A stretch of 24,489 nt of DNA from Ruminococcaceae bacterium UBA6416 (GTDB lineage Bacteria; Bacillota; Clostridia; Oscillospirales; Acutalibacteraceae): the NCBI GenBank assembly GCA_002438505.1, contig DJPI01000034.1:1-24489 (forward strand), read 5' to 3'. Under the pieces are notes generated by a model, which was not told where the DNA came from, searched no databases, and worked only from the letters and a program-made list of their open reading frames with translations. Positions 1 through 6,380 of the stretch are shown here, piece by piece. The translations under genes and the position numbers were made by a program. How positions within the stretch are numbered: the first letter of the stretch is position 1; each line of letters opens with the position of its first letter.

Positions 1-98
1 GGTATATGCTTTTCCCAATGCTTTATATAGCCGTTAAGCCGTGCCAATTTTTTTCTCGCGGATTTTTTGCTCAAACGGTCAAGCTCATCCTTTCTCAA
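1..98 (-). CDS. Possible partial ORF running off the left edge
   Basis: On the minus strand the frame opens after a TAA at 102-104 and stays open to the window edge, about 33 codons. It is rich in Lys and Arg and contains KKLARLNGYIKHWEKHI. That pattern loosely resembles the C-terminal LxGYxKHxNxY-type tail of some bacterial reverse transcriptases, but the stretch is too short to assign. There is no ATG and no convincing ribosome binding site; the only early start is the TTG at 98. It could be a decayed remnant or chance. Confidence 0.15.
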   Translation of the reverse strand, partial: MRKDELDRLSKKSARKKLARLNGYIKHWEKHI

Positions 99-130
99 GG
101 CTTAATGCAAAGATTGCAAAAACCCAACCA

Positions 131-288
131 CTTTGCAGAGCATAAAAAATTCCGCAAAATCTAGCGTCTAGCATCTAGCATCTAGCGTCTAGAACGTACG
201 GGCATCGGTTCGTAACCGCCCGTGGAACCCAGCTCATTGCAGAACGTGAAAAAATTCCACAAAAGCTAACATCTTCTAGCGTCTAAAA
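131..288. repeat. Heptamer array and duplicated block
   Basis: Five tandem heptamers of the form TCTAGCR occupy 160-194 (the fifth is TCTAGAA), and two more lie at 275-288. Each cluster follows a similar block reading roughly TTTGCAGAGCATAAAAAATT at about 133-152 and ATTGCAGAACGTGAAAAAATT at about 236-256. The whole unit is therefore an imperfect direct repeat about 104 bp apart. Between the copies a hairpin at 198-223 pairs ACGGG with CCCGT and CGGTT with AACCG, without a T tract. The rest of 1-346 holds nothing else I can name. It lies downstream of the gltB genes on their strand. Confidence 0.6.
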
Positions 289-346
289 TCCACCCAACTC
301 CCGTACGATGTTGGATTTCAGAAGAATATCCATTATCTAAAACGGT

Positions 347-1090
347 TCAATTCGCAACATACATCTGCTTATACGGATTGCTGCTGTCCGGCGTAATGAC
401 CGTGAAGGGAGCGGAAAACATCTCCTTTTTGTCAAAGCCGAAAAGGAAACAGAACCGCTCAACATACGGCCGGATTTCTTCAATGTCTCCGTCCGTTGCC
501 TGCGCCGCCGTAACCTGCGCCGGAAAAAGGATGCCATCCGTTTTTCCGCGGATAATCATTTTTCCGCCGTGCATTCCCGTGCACGGAAAGTTTCCAACGG
601 CCGGCTTTGCGCCGTTTTTGAGCCCGAGGACGATTATGAGTCCGCCGGCCTGATATTCGCCGAGAAAGCTGCCTGCCCTTTCGCCAATAACAATGACGGG
701 CTTCTTTTCTTTGTATTCCTTCATGTGGATTCCGGCTCTGTAGCCCGCACTGCCTTTGATATATATTGCGCCGCCGCGCATTGCATAGCCTGCCGCATCT
801 CCGATGTTGCCGCAAACAACAATCTCTCCGCCGCTCATCGTGTCACCGACCGCGTCCTGCGCGTTGCCCTCAACCGTGATTTCTCCGCCGCCGAGGTAGG
901 CTCCGAGCGCATTCCCCGGAACACCGTTTATTTTGATGTTTTTGTCATTCATGCCAGAGGCAATGAAGCGCTGGCCAAGGCAGTTTTCAACCGCACAGTC
1001 CTTTCCGGAGAGGCGGATTGCCTCGTTGAGCGCAGAAAAGGAAAGCCCTTCTGCATTGATATGTTTAATGTTTTCGTTTTTGTTCATCAT
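347..1090 (-). CDS. Glutamate synthase large subunit, GXGXG domain (separate ORF)
   Basis: This 247-residue protein corresponds to the C-terminal GXGXG domain of the glutamate synthase alpha subunit, a right-handed beta-helix that supports the ammonia channel and domain contacts. The repeated turns are visible, for example LGGGEITVEGNAQDAVGDTM, SGGEIVVCGNIGDAAGYAM and RGGAIYIKGSAGYRAG, ending with CTGMHGGKMIIRG. It is the last gene of a three-gene operon and its ATG overlaps the stop of the upstream gene by 4 bp. A site reading GCAGGAGA lies just before the start; a second ATG directly follows, so the protein may begin one residue later. No terminator is evident before the left edge. Confidence 0.9.
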   Translation of the reverse strand: MMNKNENIKHINAEGLSFSALNEAIRLSGKDCAVENCLGQRFIASGMNDKNIKINGVPGNALGAYLGGGEITVEGNAQDAVGDTMSGGEIVVCGNIGDAAGYAMRGGAIYIKGSAGYRAGIHMKEYKEKKPVIVIGERAGSFLGEYQAGGLIIVLGLKNGAKPAVGNFPCTGMHGGKMIIRGKTDGILFPAQVTAAQATDGDIEEIRPYVERFCFLFGFDKKEMFSAPFTVITPDSSNPYKQMYVAN

Positions 1091-2592
1091 TCTCCTGCGT
1101 GTGAGATTCCAAGAATCTCAAGCTCCTTTCCTGTCAGATTGATTCCGCGCAGCATCAGCCGGTTTCCGCGCAGTGCCTCAATCGAGTTGATGCCCATTCC
1201 GCCGAGCATTTCCTTGATTTCATGCCGCCACGCGGTCATAAGGTTAACAAGCCGCTGCGTTCCGATTTCCGGGTCAAGCCTGCTCACAAGCTCCGGCCTT
1301 TGGGTTGCAATGCCCCAGTTGCAGCTTCCGCTCTGGCACGTTCGGCAAAGATGGCAGCCGAGCGCAAGCAGCGCAGCCGTTGCAATGTAACACGCATCCG
1401 CACCGAGAGCCACCGCCTTGATGACGTCCGCAGAAGAACGGATGCTTCCGCCGACAATGAGCGAAACATTGTTCCGGACACCCTCATCGCGCAGCCTTTT
1501 GTCAACGGCGGCAAGCGCAAGCTCAATCGGTATTCCGACATTATCGCGTATTCTTGTTGGCGCCGCTCCCGTTCCGCCGCGGAAGCCGTCAATGGCAATG
1601 ATATCCGCGCCGCTGCGTGCAATTCCGCTTGCAATCGCCGCAATGTTATGGACGGCGGCAACCTTGACTATGACCGGCTTTTTATACTGCGTTGCCTCCT
1701 TGAGCGAATAGACAAGCTGACGCAGGTCCTCAATGGAGTAGATGTCATGGTGCGGAGCCGGTGAGATTGCGTCCGAGCCCTCCGGAACCATCCGCGTTTT
1801 TGCAACATCGCCGACAATTTTTGCTCCGGGGAGATGACCGCCGATTCCGGGCTTTGCGCCCTGACCCATTTTTATTTCTATCGCCGCGCCCGCATTGAGA
1901 AAGTCTCCGTGAACACCAAAGCGCCCGGAGGCCACCTGAACAACGGTGTTTTCACCGTAGCAGTAAAAATCCTCATGCAGTCCACCCTCGCCGGTGTTAT
2001 AGAAAATTCCAAGCTCCTTTGCCGCCCGTGCAAGGCATTCGTGGGCGTTATAGCTGATTGAGCCGTAGCTCATTGCGGAGAACATCACCGGCATTGAAAG
2101 CTCGAGCTGCGGCGGAAGCTCTGTTTTGAGCTTTCCGTTTTTGTCCCGTTCAATTTTTTCCGGCTTTTTTCCAAGGAAAACGCGCGTTTCCATCGGCTCG
2201 CGCAGCGGATCGATCGGCGGATTTGTGACCTGAGAGGCGTTGATGAGAATTTTGTCCCAATAAACCGGAAAATCCTTCGGGTTGCCCATTGAGGAAAGGA
2301 GAACTCCGCCGCCCGTTGCCTGCTTAAAAATTTCCCTTATTGTGTCCGTTTTCCAGTTTCCGTTCTCACGCAAAGCGCAGTCGGTTTTGACAATTTTGAG
2401 CGCATGGGTCGGACAAAAGGAAACGCAGCGCTGGCAGTCAACGCACTTTGCTTCATCGCTCACCATGAGAGCGCTTTCCGGATCAAAAGAGTGAACGCCG
2501 TTTGCGCATTGCTTTTCGCAAATGCGGCAGGCTGTGCAGCGGCTTTGATTGCGCACAACCTCAAATTCCGGAAAAATATATGAAATGCTCAT
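1087..2592 (-). CDS. Glutamate synthase large subunit, FMN/Fe-S synthase domain with ferredoxin module
   Basis: This 501-residue protein carries the central and FMN-binding domains of the glutamate synthase large subunit, which converts 2-oxoglutarate and channelled ammonia to glutamate. Residues about 17-65 form a bacterial ferredoxin module with two clusters, CTACRICEKQCANG and CVDCQRCVSFCPTH. The TIM-barrel core follows, with GQGAKPGIGGHLPG, the phosphate-binding GGSIRSSADVIKAVALGADA, and the 3Fe-4S-type cysteines of CHLCRTCQSGSCNWG. The N-terminal ferredoxin fusion is typical of the archaeal-type split GltB found in many Clostridia. It suggests electrons may come directly from ferredoxin, though a GltD elsewhere cannot be excluded. 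It overlaps the upstream stop as TGATG, with AGGAGGGT before the start. Confidence 0.92.
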   Translation of the reverse strand: MSISYIFPEFEVVRNQSRCTACRICEKQCANGVHSFDPESALMVSDEAKCVDCQRCVSFCPTHALKIVKTDCALRENGNWKTDTIREIFKQATGGGVLLSSMGNPKDFPVYWDKILINASQVTNPPIDPLREPMETRVFLGKKPEKIERDKNGKLKTELPPQLELSMPVMFSAMSYGSISYNAHECLARAAKELGIFYNTGEGGLHEDFYCYGENTVVQVASGRFGVHGDFLNAGAAIEIKMGQGAKPGIGGHLPGAKIVGDVAKTRMVPEGSDAISPAPHHDIYSIEDLRQLVYSLKEATQYKKPVIVKVAAVHNIAAIASGIARSGADIIAIDGFRGGTGAAPTRIRDNVGIPIELALAAVDKRLRDEGVRNNVSLIVGGSIRSSADVIKAVALGADACYIATAALLALGCHLCRTCQSGSCNWGIATQRPELVSRLDPEIGTQRLVNLMTAWRHEIKEMLGGMGINSIEALRGNRLMLRGINLTGKELEILGISHAGE

Positions 2593-3695
2593 CAGTACAT
2601 ACCCTCCTTAACCTTGACAACAACCGGCTCGCCGCCCATCGGAGCATAGATATTTTCGGCGTTCGGCTCCATTGCACGGATTGCGGCCTCCTCGCTTGCA
2701 ACAAAAACCTTGTCGTCCTTTTCGCCAATAACCATTGAGCGCAGCTTCAGCCTGTCGTTGAGCGCCATCAGTCCGCCGCTGAAACCGAGCACGATTGAAA
2801 ACGGCCCGGTGATGAGAAGTCCGGGAAACATTGTCCGCAGATATGAAAGCTTCCTTTTTTCCTCCTCACTCTTTCTTTCAATGGTACTCCAGAACGGCGC
2901 GGCAATGACGGACGCGGTTTCCTCAAGAGTGAGTCCCTGCCGTCTGAGGAGATAGTCCGCGATATATGTTATGACCTCGGTGTCAGTCTGAAGTGTGCAT
3001 TTATAGCCGAACATTTCAATAAAGCGGCGGTTCGCGTCATAGGAGGAGATTTCTCCGTTGTGAACAACGGAATAATCAAGCAGTGCAAACGGGTGTGCGC
3101 CGCCCCACCAGCCGGGCGTGTTGGTCGGATATCTTCCGTGCGCCGTCCAGCAGTAGGCCTCATATTCCTCAAGGCGATAAAACCGGCCGACATCCTCCGG
3201 ATAGCCGACGGCCTTGAAAACGCCCATGTTCTTTCCGCTTGAAAAAACATAGCAGCCCTTGAGCGTTGTGTTGATTTTCATAACCGTCCGGGCAACATAC
3301 TCCTTTTCGTCAAGCTGGAGCCTTGAAAGAACGGAGGCGAACGGCGCAAGGAAGTATCGGCGGATCATCGGAACATCGGTAATCTCCGGAATTTTTCTGA
3401 TCGGTATATTCTCCGCCTTAACAACCTCAAAGCTGTCTTTGAGAAAGCGCTCGCATTTTTCCTTTGCATCGTTGTCCGTGTAAAAAACATGAAACGCATA
3501 AAAATCCTTATATTCCGGATAAATTCCGTATCCAGCAAAGCCGCCGCCGAGACCGTTTGAGCGGTCGTGCATTGTTGCAATCCCCTTGATGACCGAGTCT
3601 CCGGTCATTCTTTTTCCGTCTTTTGAAATGACCGCCGCAATCGCGCAGCCGGACGGAATTCTGATTTCGCCCTCAAGCTTCATTTTCTTCTTCAT
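2592..3695 (-). CDS. Glutamate synthase large subunit, class II glutamine amidotransferase domain (separate ORF)
   Basis: This is the glutaminase part of a split GltB: an Ntn-hydrolase domain that releases ammonia from glutamine. Seen are RIPSGCAIAAVISKDG, whose Cys is the likely nucleophile, then HDRSNGLGGGFAGYGIYP, HGRYPTNTPGWWGGAHPF and HNGEISSYDANRR. The Cys is not at position 2, so a short propeptide (about 16 residues from this start) would have to be removed, as in other GltB proteins. I place the start at the ATG at 3695, preceded by GGAAAGG, or possibly at the ATG at 3683 (MKLEGE). Upstream in-frame codons run through the promoter and leader hairpin and are not coding. About 367 residues. 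First gene of the three-gene operon. Confidence 0.88.
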   Translation of the reverse strand: MKKKMKLEGEIRIPSGCAIAAVISKDGKRMTGDSVIKGIATMHDRSNGLGGGFAGYGIYPEYKDFYAFHVFYTDNDAKEKCERFLKDSFEVVKAENIPIRKIPEITDVPMIRRYFLAPFASVLSRLQLDEKEYVARTVMKINTTLKGCYVFSSGKNMGVFKAVGYPEDVGRFYRLEEYEAYCWTAHGRYPTNTPGWWGGAHPFALLDYSVVHNGEISSYDANRRFIEMFGYKCTLQTDTEVITYIADYLLRRQGLTLEETASVIAAPFWSTIERKSEEEKRKLSYLRTMFPGLLITGPFSIVLGFSGGLMALNDRLKLRSMVIGEKDDKVFVASEEAAIRAMEPNAENIYAPMGGEPVVVKVKEGMY

Positions 3696-3757
3696 CCTTT
3701 CCAAAAGGTGTTTCCCCGGCGAGCTGCTCGCTTTTTGCGGCCGTCGGATGAAAAAAA

Positions 3758-3813
3758 GCAAAGGCGTACATCCTAAAAGGGGGGCTTTCCCTTCTATGAA
3801 TGAACGCCTTTGC
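3758..3813 (-). promoter_or_regulatory. Leader hairpin with T tract before the split gltB operon (attenuator-like)
   Basis: In the minus-strand transcript GCAAAGGCGT (3813-3804) pairs perfectly with ACGCCTTTGC (3767-3758). A T-T mismatch, a CAT/ATG helix and an inner AAGGG/CCCTT stem lie inside. Seven T residues follow directly (3757-3751). The shape is that of a rho-independent terminator located between the promoter and the first gene, so premature termination that is relieved under some condition is the natural reading. Nitrogen genes of some Firmicutes are controlled by ANTAR-type antiterminators, but I cannot show an ANTAR target pair here. No T-box or known riboswitch motif was seen. 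Confidence 0.65.
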
Positions 3814-3828
3814 TCACTTATGCTTTGA

Positions 3829-3857
3829 ATTATATCACAGAAAAAACCGGATGTCAA
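3829..3857 (-). promoter_or_regulatory. Consensus sigma-A promoter of the gltB operon
   Basis: The minus strand reads TTGACA (3857-3852), a 17-nt spacer and TATAAT (3834-3829), a perfect match to the vegetative consensus. Initiation near 3822 would give a leader of roughly 125 nt containing the terminator-like hairpin. A perfect promoter followed by a terminator-like leader suggests control after initiation. Confidence 0.85.
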
Positions 3858-3932
3858 ATACCGGCAAAAATTTTTGAAAAATCCAAGAAAAGCATTTTTC
3901 TTGTTCGGAAACCAAAAGCAATGTTTTGCGGC

Positions 3933-3938
3933 TATAAT
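3933..3938 (+). promoter_or_regulatory. Possible -10 element for rarA
   Basis: TATAAT lies 33 nt upstream of the chosen rarA start. No good -35 stands at 16-18 nt spacing, so this is a weak call. It is divergent from the gltB promoter about 70 bp away. Confidence 0.35.
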
Positions 3939-3970
3939 ATAGGCCGAACAAAATGAAAGGAGCCGTGGTA

Positions 3971-5233
3971 ATGATGAATGTTCCCCTTGCCGAGCAGCTG
4001 CGTCCGAAAACCGTTGAGGAAATGGTTGGTCAGCGCCATCTGCTTGCCGAAGGAAAGGCCCTGCGCAGAATTATTGACAGCGGAGAGGTTCCGAATCTTG
4101 TTTTTTACGGTCCGTCCGGAGTTGGAAAAACAACCCTTGCCTCAATAATTGCAAGCCGGACAAAGCGGAAATTCTGCAAGCTCAACGGAACGGTTGCCTC
4201 AACCGCAGACATCAAGGCCATTGTTGCAAGCCTTGACACCTTTGAAGCGCCGAACGGGGTCTTGCTTTATCTTGATGAAATTCAGTATTTCAACAAAAAG
4301 CAGCAGCAAACGCTGCTTGATTATATTGAGCGCGGTTCAATAACCCTCATTGCTTCAACAACGGAGAACCCTTATTTTTACATTCACAACGCAATTCTCA
4401 GCCGCTCAACGGTTTTTGAGTTCAAAAGCGTTACCGGGGAGGAGATTATTCCCGCGGTTGAGCGCGCGTTTTCCTTCCTTGAAAAGGAAAAGGACATCAC
4501 GATTGAAAAAGAGGACGGCGTTTCAAAACGCATTGCCTTTTCCTGCGGCGGCGATGTCAGAAAAGCAATGAACGCGGCGGAGCTTTGCGTTTTGAGCACC
4601 CCGGTTGAAAACAAAAGGGCGTTCATCACCCTTGAAAGAGCCGAGGAGCTGACCCAAAAAAGCTCAATGAAATATGACAAGGACGCGGACGAGCATTATG
4701 ACATTCTTTCCGCGTTTCAAAAATCAATGCGCGGCTCCGACCCGAACGCAGCGCTGCATTATCTTGCGCGGCTGCTTGAAGCCGGAGATCTTCCCTCGGC
4801 GGCAAGGCGGCTCATGGTTTGCGCGTGCGAGGACGTTGGTCTTGCTTATCCGATGATAATCCCGATTGTTAAAGCGGCGGTTGACGCGGCGTTCATGGTT
4901 GGTCTTCCGGAGGCGCGGATTCCGCTTGCGGACGCTGTTGTTCTGGTTTGCAACAGCCCAAAATCAAATTCCGCCTATCTTGCATATGACGCAGCCGCAG
5001 CCGACATCCGCAAGGGAAACAGCGGCCCGATTCCGCGCACGCTCCAGAACAAGCATTATGACGGCGAGGACAACGCACACAAGGGTCAGTTTTATAAATA
5101 TCCCCATGACTACCCGAACCACTATGTTCCCCAGCAGTATCTTCCGGACGCGATAAAAAACAAGACGTATTACACCTTTGGCGAAAACAAGAACGAGCAG
5201 GCCGCAAAGGAATACTGGAAAAAAATCAAATGA
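3971..5233 (+). CDS. rarA: Replication-associated recombination protein A (AAA+ ATPase)
   Basis: RarA/MgsA is a DNA-dependent AAA+ ATPase acting at stalled or gapped replication forks. Seen in order are PLAEQLRPKTVEEMVGQ, Walker A GPSGVGKTT, a Walker B variant YLDEIQYFNKKQQQTLL, the sensor-1 region IASTTENPYF, GGDVRKAMNAAEL, the clamp-loader-like C-terminal part EDVGLAYP and PEARIPLADA, and the RarA-specific tail YKYPHDYPNHYVPQQYLPD. The length of about 420 residues is normal. I choose the ATG at 3971 because AAAGGAG (3956-3962) sits 8 nt before it; an ATG at 3953 overlaps that site. Single gene; a weak hairpin without a T tract (CGCC-CTTT-GGCG, 5242-5253) follows. Confidence 0.93.
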   Translation: MMNVPLAEQLRPKTVEEMVGQRHLLAEGKALRRIIDSGEVPNLVFYGPSGVGKTTLASIIASRTKRKFCKLNGTVASTADIKAIVASLDTFEAPNGVLLYLDEIQYFNKKQQQTLLDYIERGSITLIASTTENPYFYIHNAILSRSTVFEFKSVTGEEIIPAVERAFSFLEKEKDITIEKEDGVSKRIAFSCGGDVRKAMNAAELCVLSTPVENKRAFITLERAEELTQKSSMKYDKDADEHYDILSAFQKSMRGSDPNAALHYLARLLEAGDLPSAARRLMVCACEDVGLAYPMIIPIVKAAVDAAFMVGLPEARIPLADAVVLVCNSPKSNSAYLAYDAAAADIRKGNSGPIPRTLQNKHYDGEDNAHKGQFYKYPHDYPNHYVPQQYLPDAIKNKTYYTFGENKNEQAAKEYWKKIK

Positions 5234-5277
5234 AAAAAAGCCGCCCTTTGGCGACCGAATGACAAAACATTAAACGC

Positions 5278-5337
5278 GAAATGACCCTTGACCGCTGCCT
5301 TTCTTTACAGGCTTTTTGTGCAGTCAAGGGTCATTTC
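5278..5337. repeat. 15-bp inverted repeat downstream of rarA
   Basis: AAATGACCCTTGAC at 5279-5292 is repeated as its exact complement GTCAAGGGTCATTT at 5323-5336, and the flanking G5278/C5337 adds a pair. The 30-nt centre holds a smaller GCCT/AGGC hairpin. There is no T tract after it on either strand, so it is an atypical terminator. It could be a structured RNA or a small repeat element. Confidence 0.6.
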
Positions 5338-5817
5338 TGTGGATTCTTGGTATCTAACATCTTTTTGGATACCTCTTCTTTCTGCGGATTTTCGATGCCG
5401 TTCCTTCTCGTTTTCTGCTTTTTCCATTATGTTTTGTTTTTTCTCATAAGCGAGATCGGCTTAATGTTTGGGCTGAAATGAATTTCGGTTCGGTCATCAT
5501 TTTCGGGGGCTTCCGGCCAATGCTTTTTCGGTTTCTCAGTGCTTCAAAGTTTTTCTTTTGTTTTGCAATCTATGTTGATCTTTTGCCTGAAAGCTGTCGG
5601 AGAATATTTTTTGATCGCAGACCGTTAATTCAATCGTTCGCGGAGTCTTCCGGCTGTTATATTGTTATTGGTAATAATGTCGTTATTTTGTTCAGCCTAA
5701 AGGTCTTTAAGTCATAAATAATTCGATCCTGATTTTGTCTCCGTTCTTCCGGCAATGATCGGTTGTTATAATGCTTTTTCTTTATATCAGCCGTAAAGGC
5801 TGTTCATAGAGGTTTTG
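5338..5817. other. Gene-poor, T-rich intergenic stretch
   Basis: No recognisable gene. Two short plus-strand open frames (5281-5481 and 5478-5717) have no ribosome binding site, low-complexity Phe/Leu-rich products and no family I know. A TGTTATAAT extended -10-like string ends at 5772 without a clear -35. I see nothing else that I can support. Confidence 0.5.
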
Positions 5818-5927
5818 AAAAAAATTGAAACCGAAAAGTCCGTTGTCCGGTTTTTACCTGTACACCGGTATCATTCCTTTCTTTGGTTTAATCAGGTTTT
5901 TACCTGTACATTGGTATCACCCTTTCT
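5818..5927 (-). ncRNA. Candidate short RNA carrying two dyad-motif copies
   Basis: From the promoter at 5934-5962 a minus-strand transcript would start near 5927. It runs through two copies of a GATACC-8 nt-GGTAAAAACC unit. It could end at the hairpin 5828-5853 (AAACCG/CGGTTT, followed by CAATTTTTTTC), giving about 110 nt. No convincing peptide is encoded. Each repeat can fold as a small hairpin (TACC/GGTA), so the pair may act as RNA structure, as DNA operators, or both. Confidence 0.35.
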
Positions 5928-5929
5928 GT
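5849..5929. repeat. Two direct copies of a dyad-symmetric motif
   Basis: The string GGTTTTTACCTGTACA occurs at 5849-5864 and 5895-5910. It is followed by CCGGTATCATTCCTTTCT and TTGGTATCACCCTTTCT, so about 33 bp are repeated with few changes at a 46-bp offset. Within each copy TACCTGTACAxxGGTA is an approximate palindrome (TACC...GGTA). This fits a pair of repressor operators just downstream of the minus-strand promoter. The cognate regulator is unknown; the nearby nagB makes an amino-sugar regulator one possibility only. Confidence 0.55.
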
Positions 5930-5933
5930 CTAT

Positions 5934-5962
5934 AATATAGCAAAAGCGCCGTCCCTTTTCAA
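5934..5962 (-). promoter_or_regulatory. Extended -10 promoter on the minus strand
   Basis: TTGAAA (5962-5957), a 17-nt spacer ending in TGC, and TATATT (5939-5934) form an extended -10 promoter. No gene lies downstream on this strand before rarA, which is on the other strand. The product would therefore be a short non-coding RNA or leader covering the two dyad repeats. Confidence 0.55.
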
Positions 5963-6046
5963 TTCGCAGAATTAACGAAAGAAAAGGGTTCAAAATGTGC
6001 ATACATACAAACTTTGCTTTTGGGCAAAAAACTTTTGCCTTTTCCG

Positions 6047-6076
6047 TTGACTTGCAAAGCAAAAATGTAATATAAT
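6047..6076 (+). promoter_or_regulatory. Promoter of the 6S-like RNA
   Basis: TTGACT (6047-6052), an 18-nt spacer and TATAAT (6071-6076) predict a start near 6083. The unit that follows ends at a terminator at 6312, before the nagB promoter, so this promoter serves a stand-alone RNA. Confidence 0.7.
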
Positions 6077-6082
6077 TAAAAT

Positions 6083-6312
6083 GTTGCGGGGCAAACGGGA
6101 CGCCGCATTTGGCGCAGACCAAAGAACGAAACAAAAGCAAGAAGGACTAATCTCACATTTTGCATTAGAAGTCTGATGTTCTGTGAGGTATAGTCTTATT
6201 TTTTTGATTACCAAAAGCATTTTACTCTTTTAAGCGTTTTTACCCGCCCGCAGTACCCTATAACGCTTTCTGCATCTAAATGAGGCAGTCCCGAAGCCGG
6301 CTTCGCTTTTTT
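6083..6312 (+). ncRNA. ssrS: Candidate 6S RNA (structured, with own promoter and terminator)
   Basis: About 230 nt fold by eye into a closed rod. The closing stem pairs CGGGAC-GCC-CATTT-GCAGA (6096-6118) with TCTGC-AAATG-GGC-GTCCCG (6269-6293), with small bulges. The apical stem pairs GACTA-CTCACA-CATTAG (6145-6168) with CTGATG-TGTGAG-TAGTC (6173-6195) around an AAGT loop. A side hairpin AAGCGT/ACGCTT (6232-6268) sits on the 3' side of the open middle. A rod with a central bubble is the 6S design. In several Firmicutes the 6S gene lies near rarA, from memory, which fits this location. 6S RNA binds the housekeeping RNA polymerase. The assignment rests on shape and context; the length is somewhat above the usual, about 190 nt. 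Confidence 0.5.
6292..6312 (+). terminator. Terminator of the 6S-like RNA
   Basis: CGAAG-CCGG-CTTCG followed by CTTTTTT. It separates the RNA unit from the nagB promoter, whose -35 begins 13 nt later. Confidence 0.8.
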
Positions 6313-6324
6313 GTTTGAAAATAA

Positions 6325-6353
6325 TTGTAAATTTATGTCATATGTGTTATGAT
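6325..6353 (+). promoter_or_regulatory. nagB promoter with extended -10
   Basis: TTGTAA (6325-6330), a 17-nt spacer and TATGAT (6348-6353) preceded by TGT. Initiation near 6360 leaves a very short leader, so the upstream in-frame codons of nagB lie in the promoter. Confidence 0.7.
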
Positions 6354-6380
6354 ATGGCGGAAAAGGAAGTGGATGAATCA

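Noticed and set aside
160..194. CRISPR-like array
   Set aside because: The units are 7 bp and directly adjacent with no spacers, so this is a simple tandem repeat.
569..1390. A long plus-strand frame opposite the gltB genes
   Set aside because: It is antisense to two well-supported genes, has no start signals and encodes no recognisable domain.
3696..3857. A 54-residue N-terminal extension of the amidotransferase
   Set aside because: It would cover the -35, the -10 and the leader hairpin, and the conserved domain starts after the ATG at 3683-3695.
5281..5717. Two overlapping short plus-strand frames after rarA
   Set aside because: No ribosome binding sites, low-complexity Phe/Leu-rich products, and the first begins inside the inverted repeat; no family recognised.
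6315..6380. A longer NagB beginning at a TTG with MKIIV, resembling the family start
   Set aside because: These codons overlap a good promoter (6325-6353), and the shorter start already supplies the family's first strand and helix.
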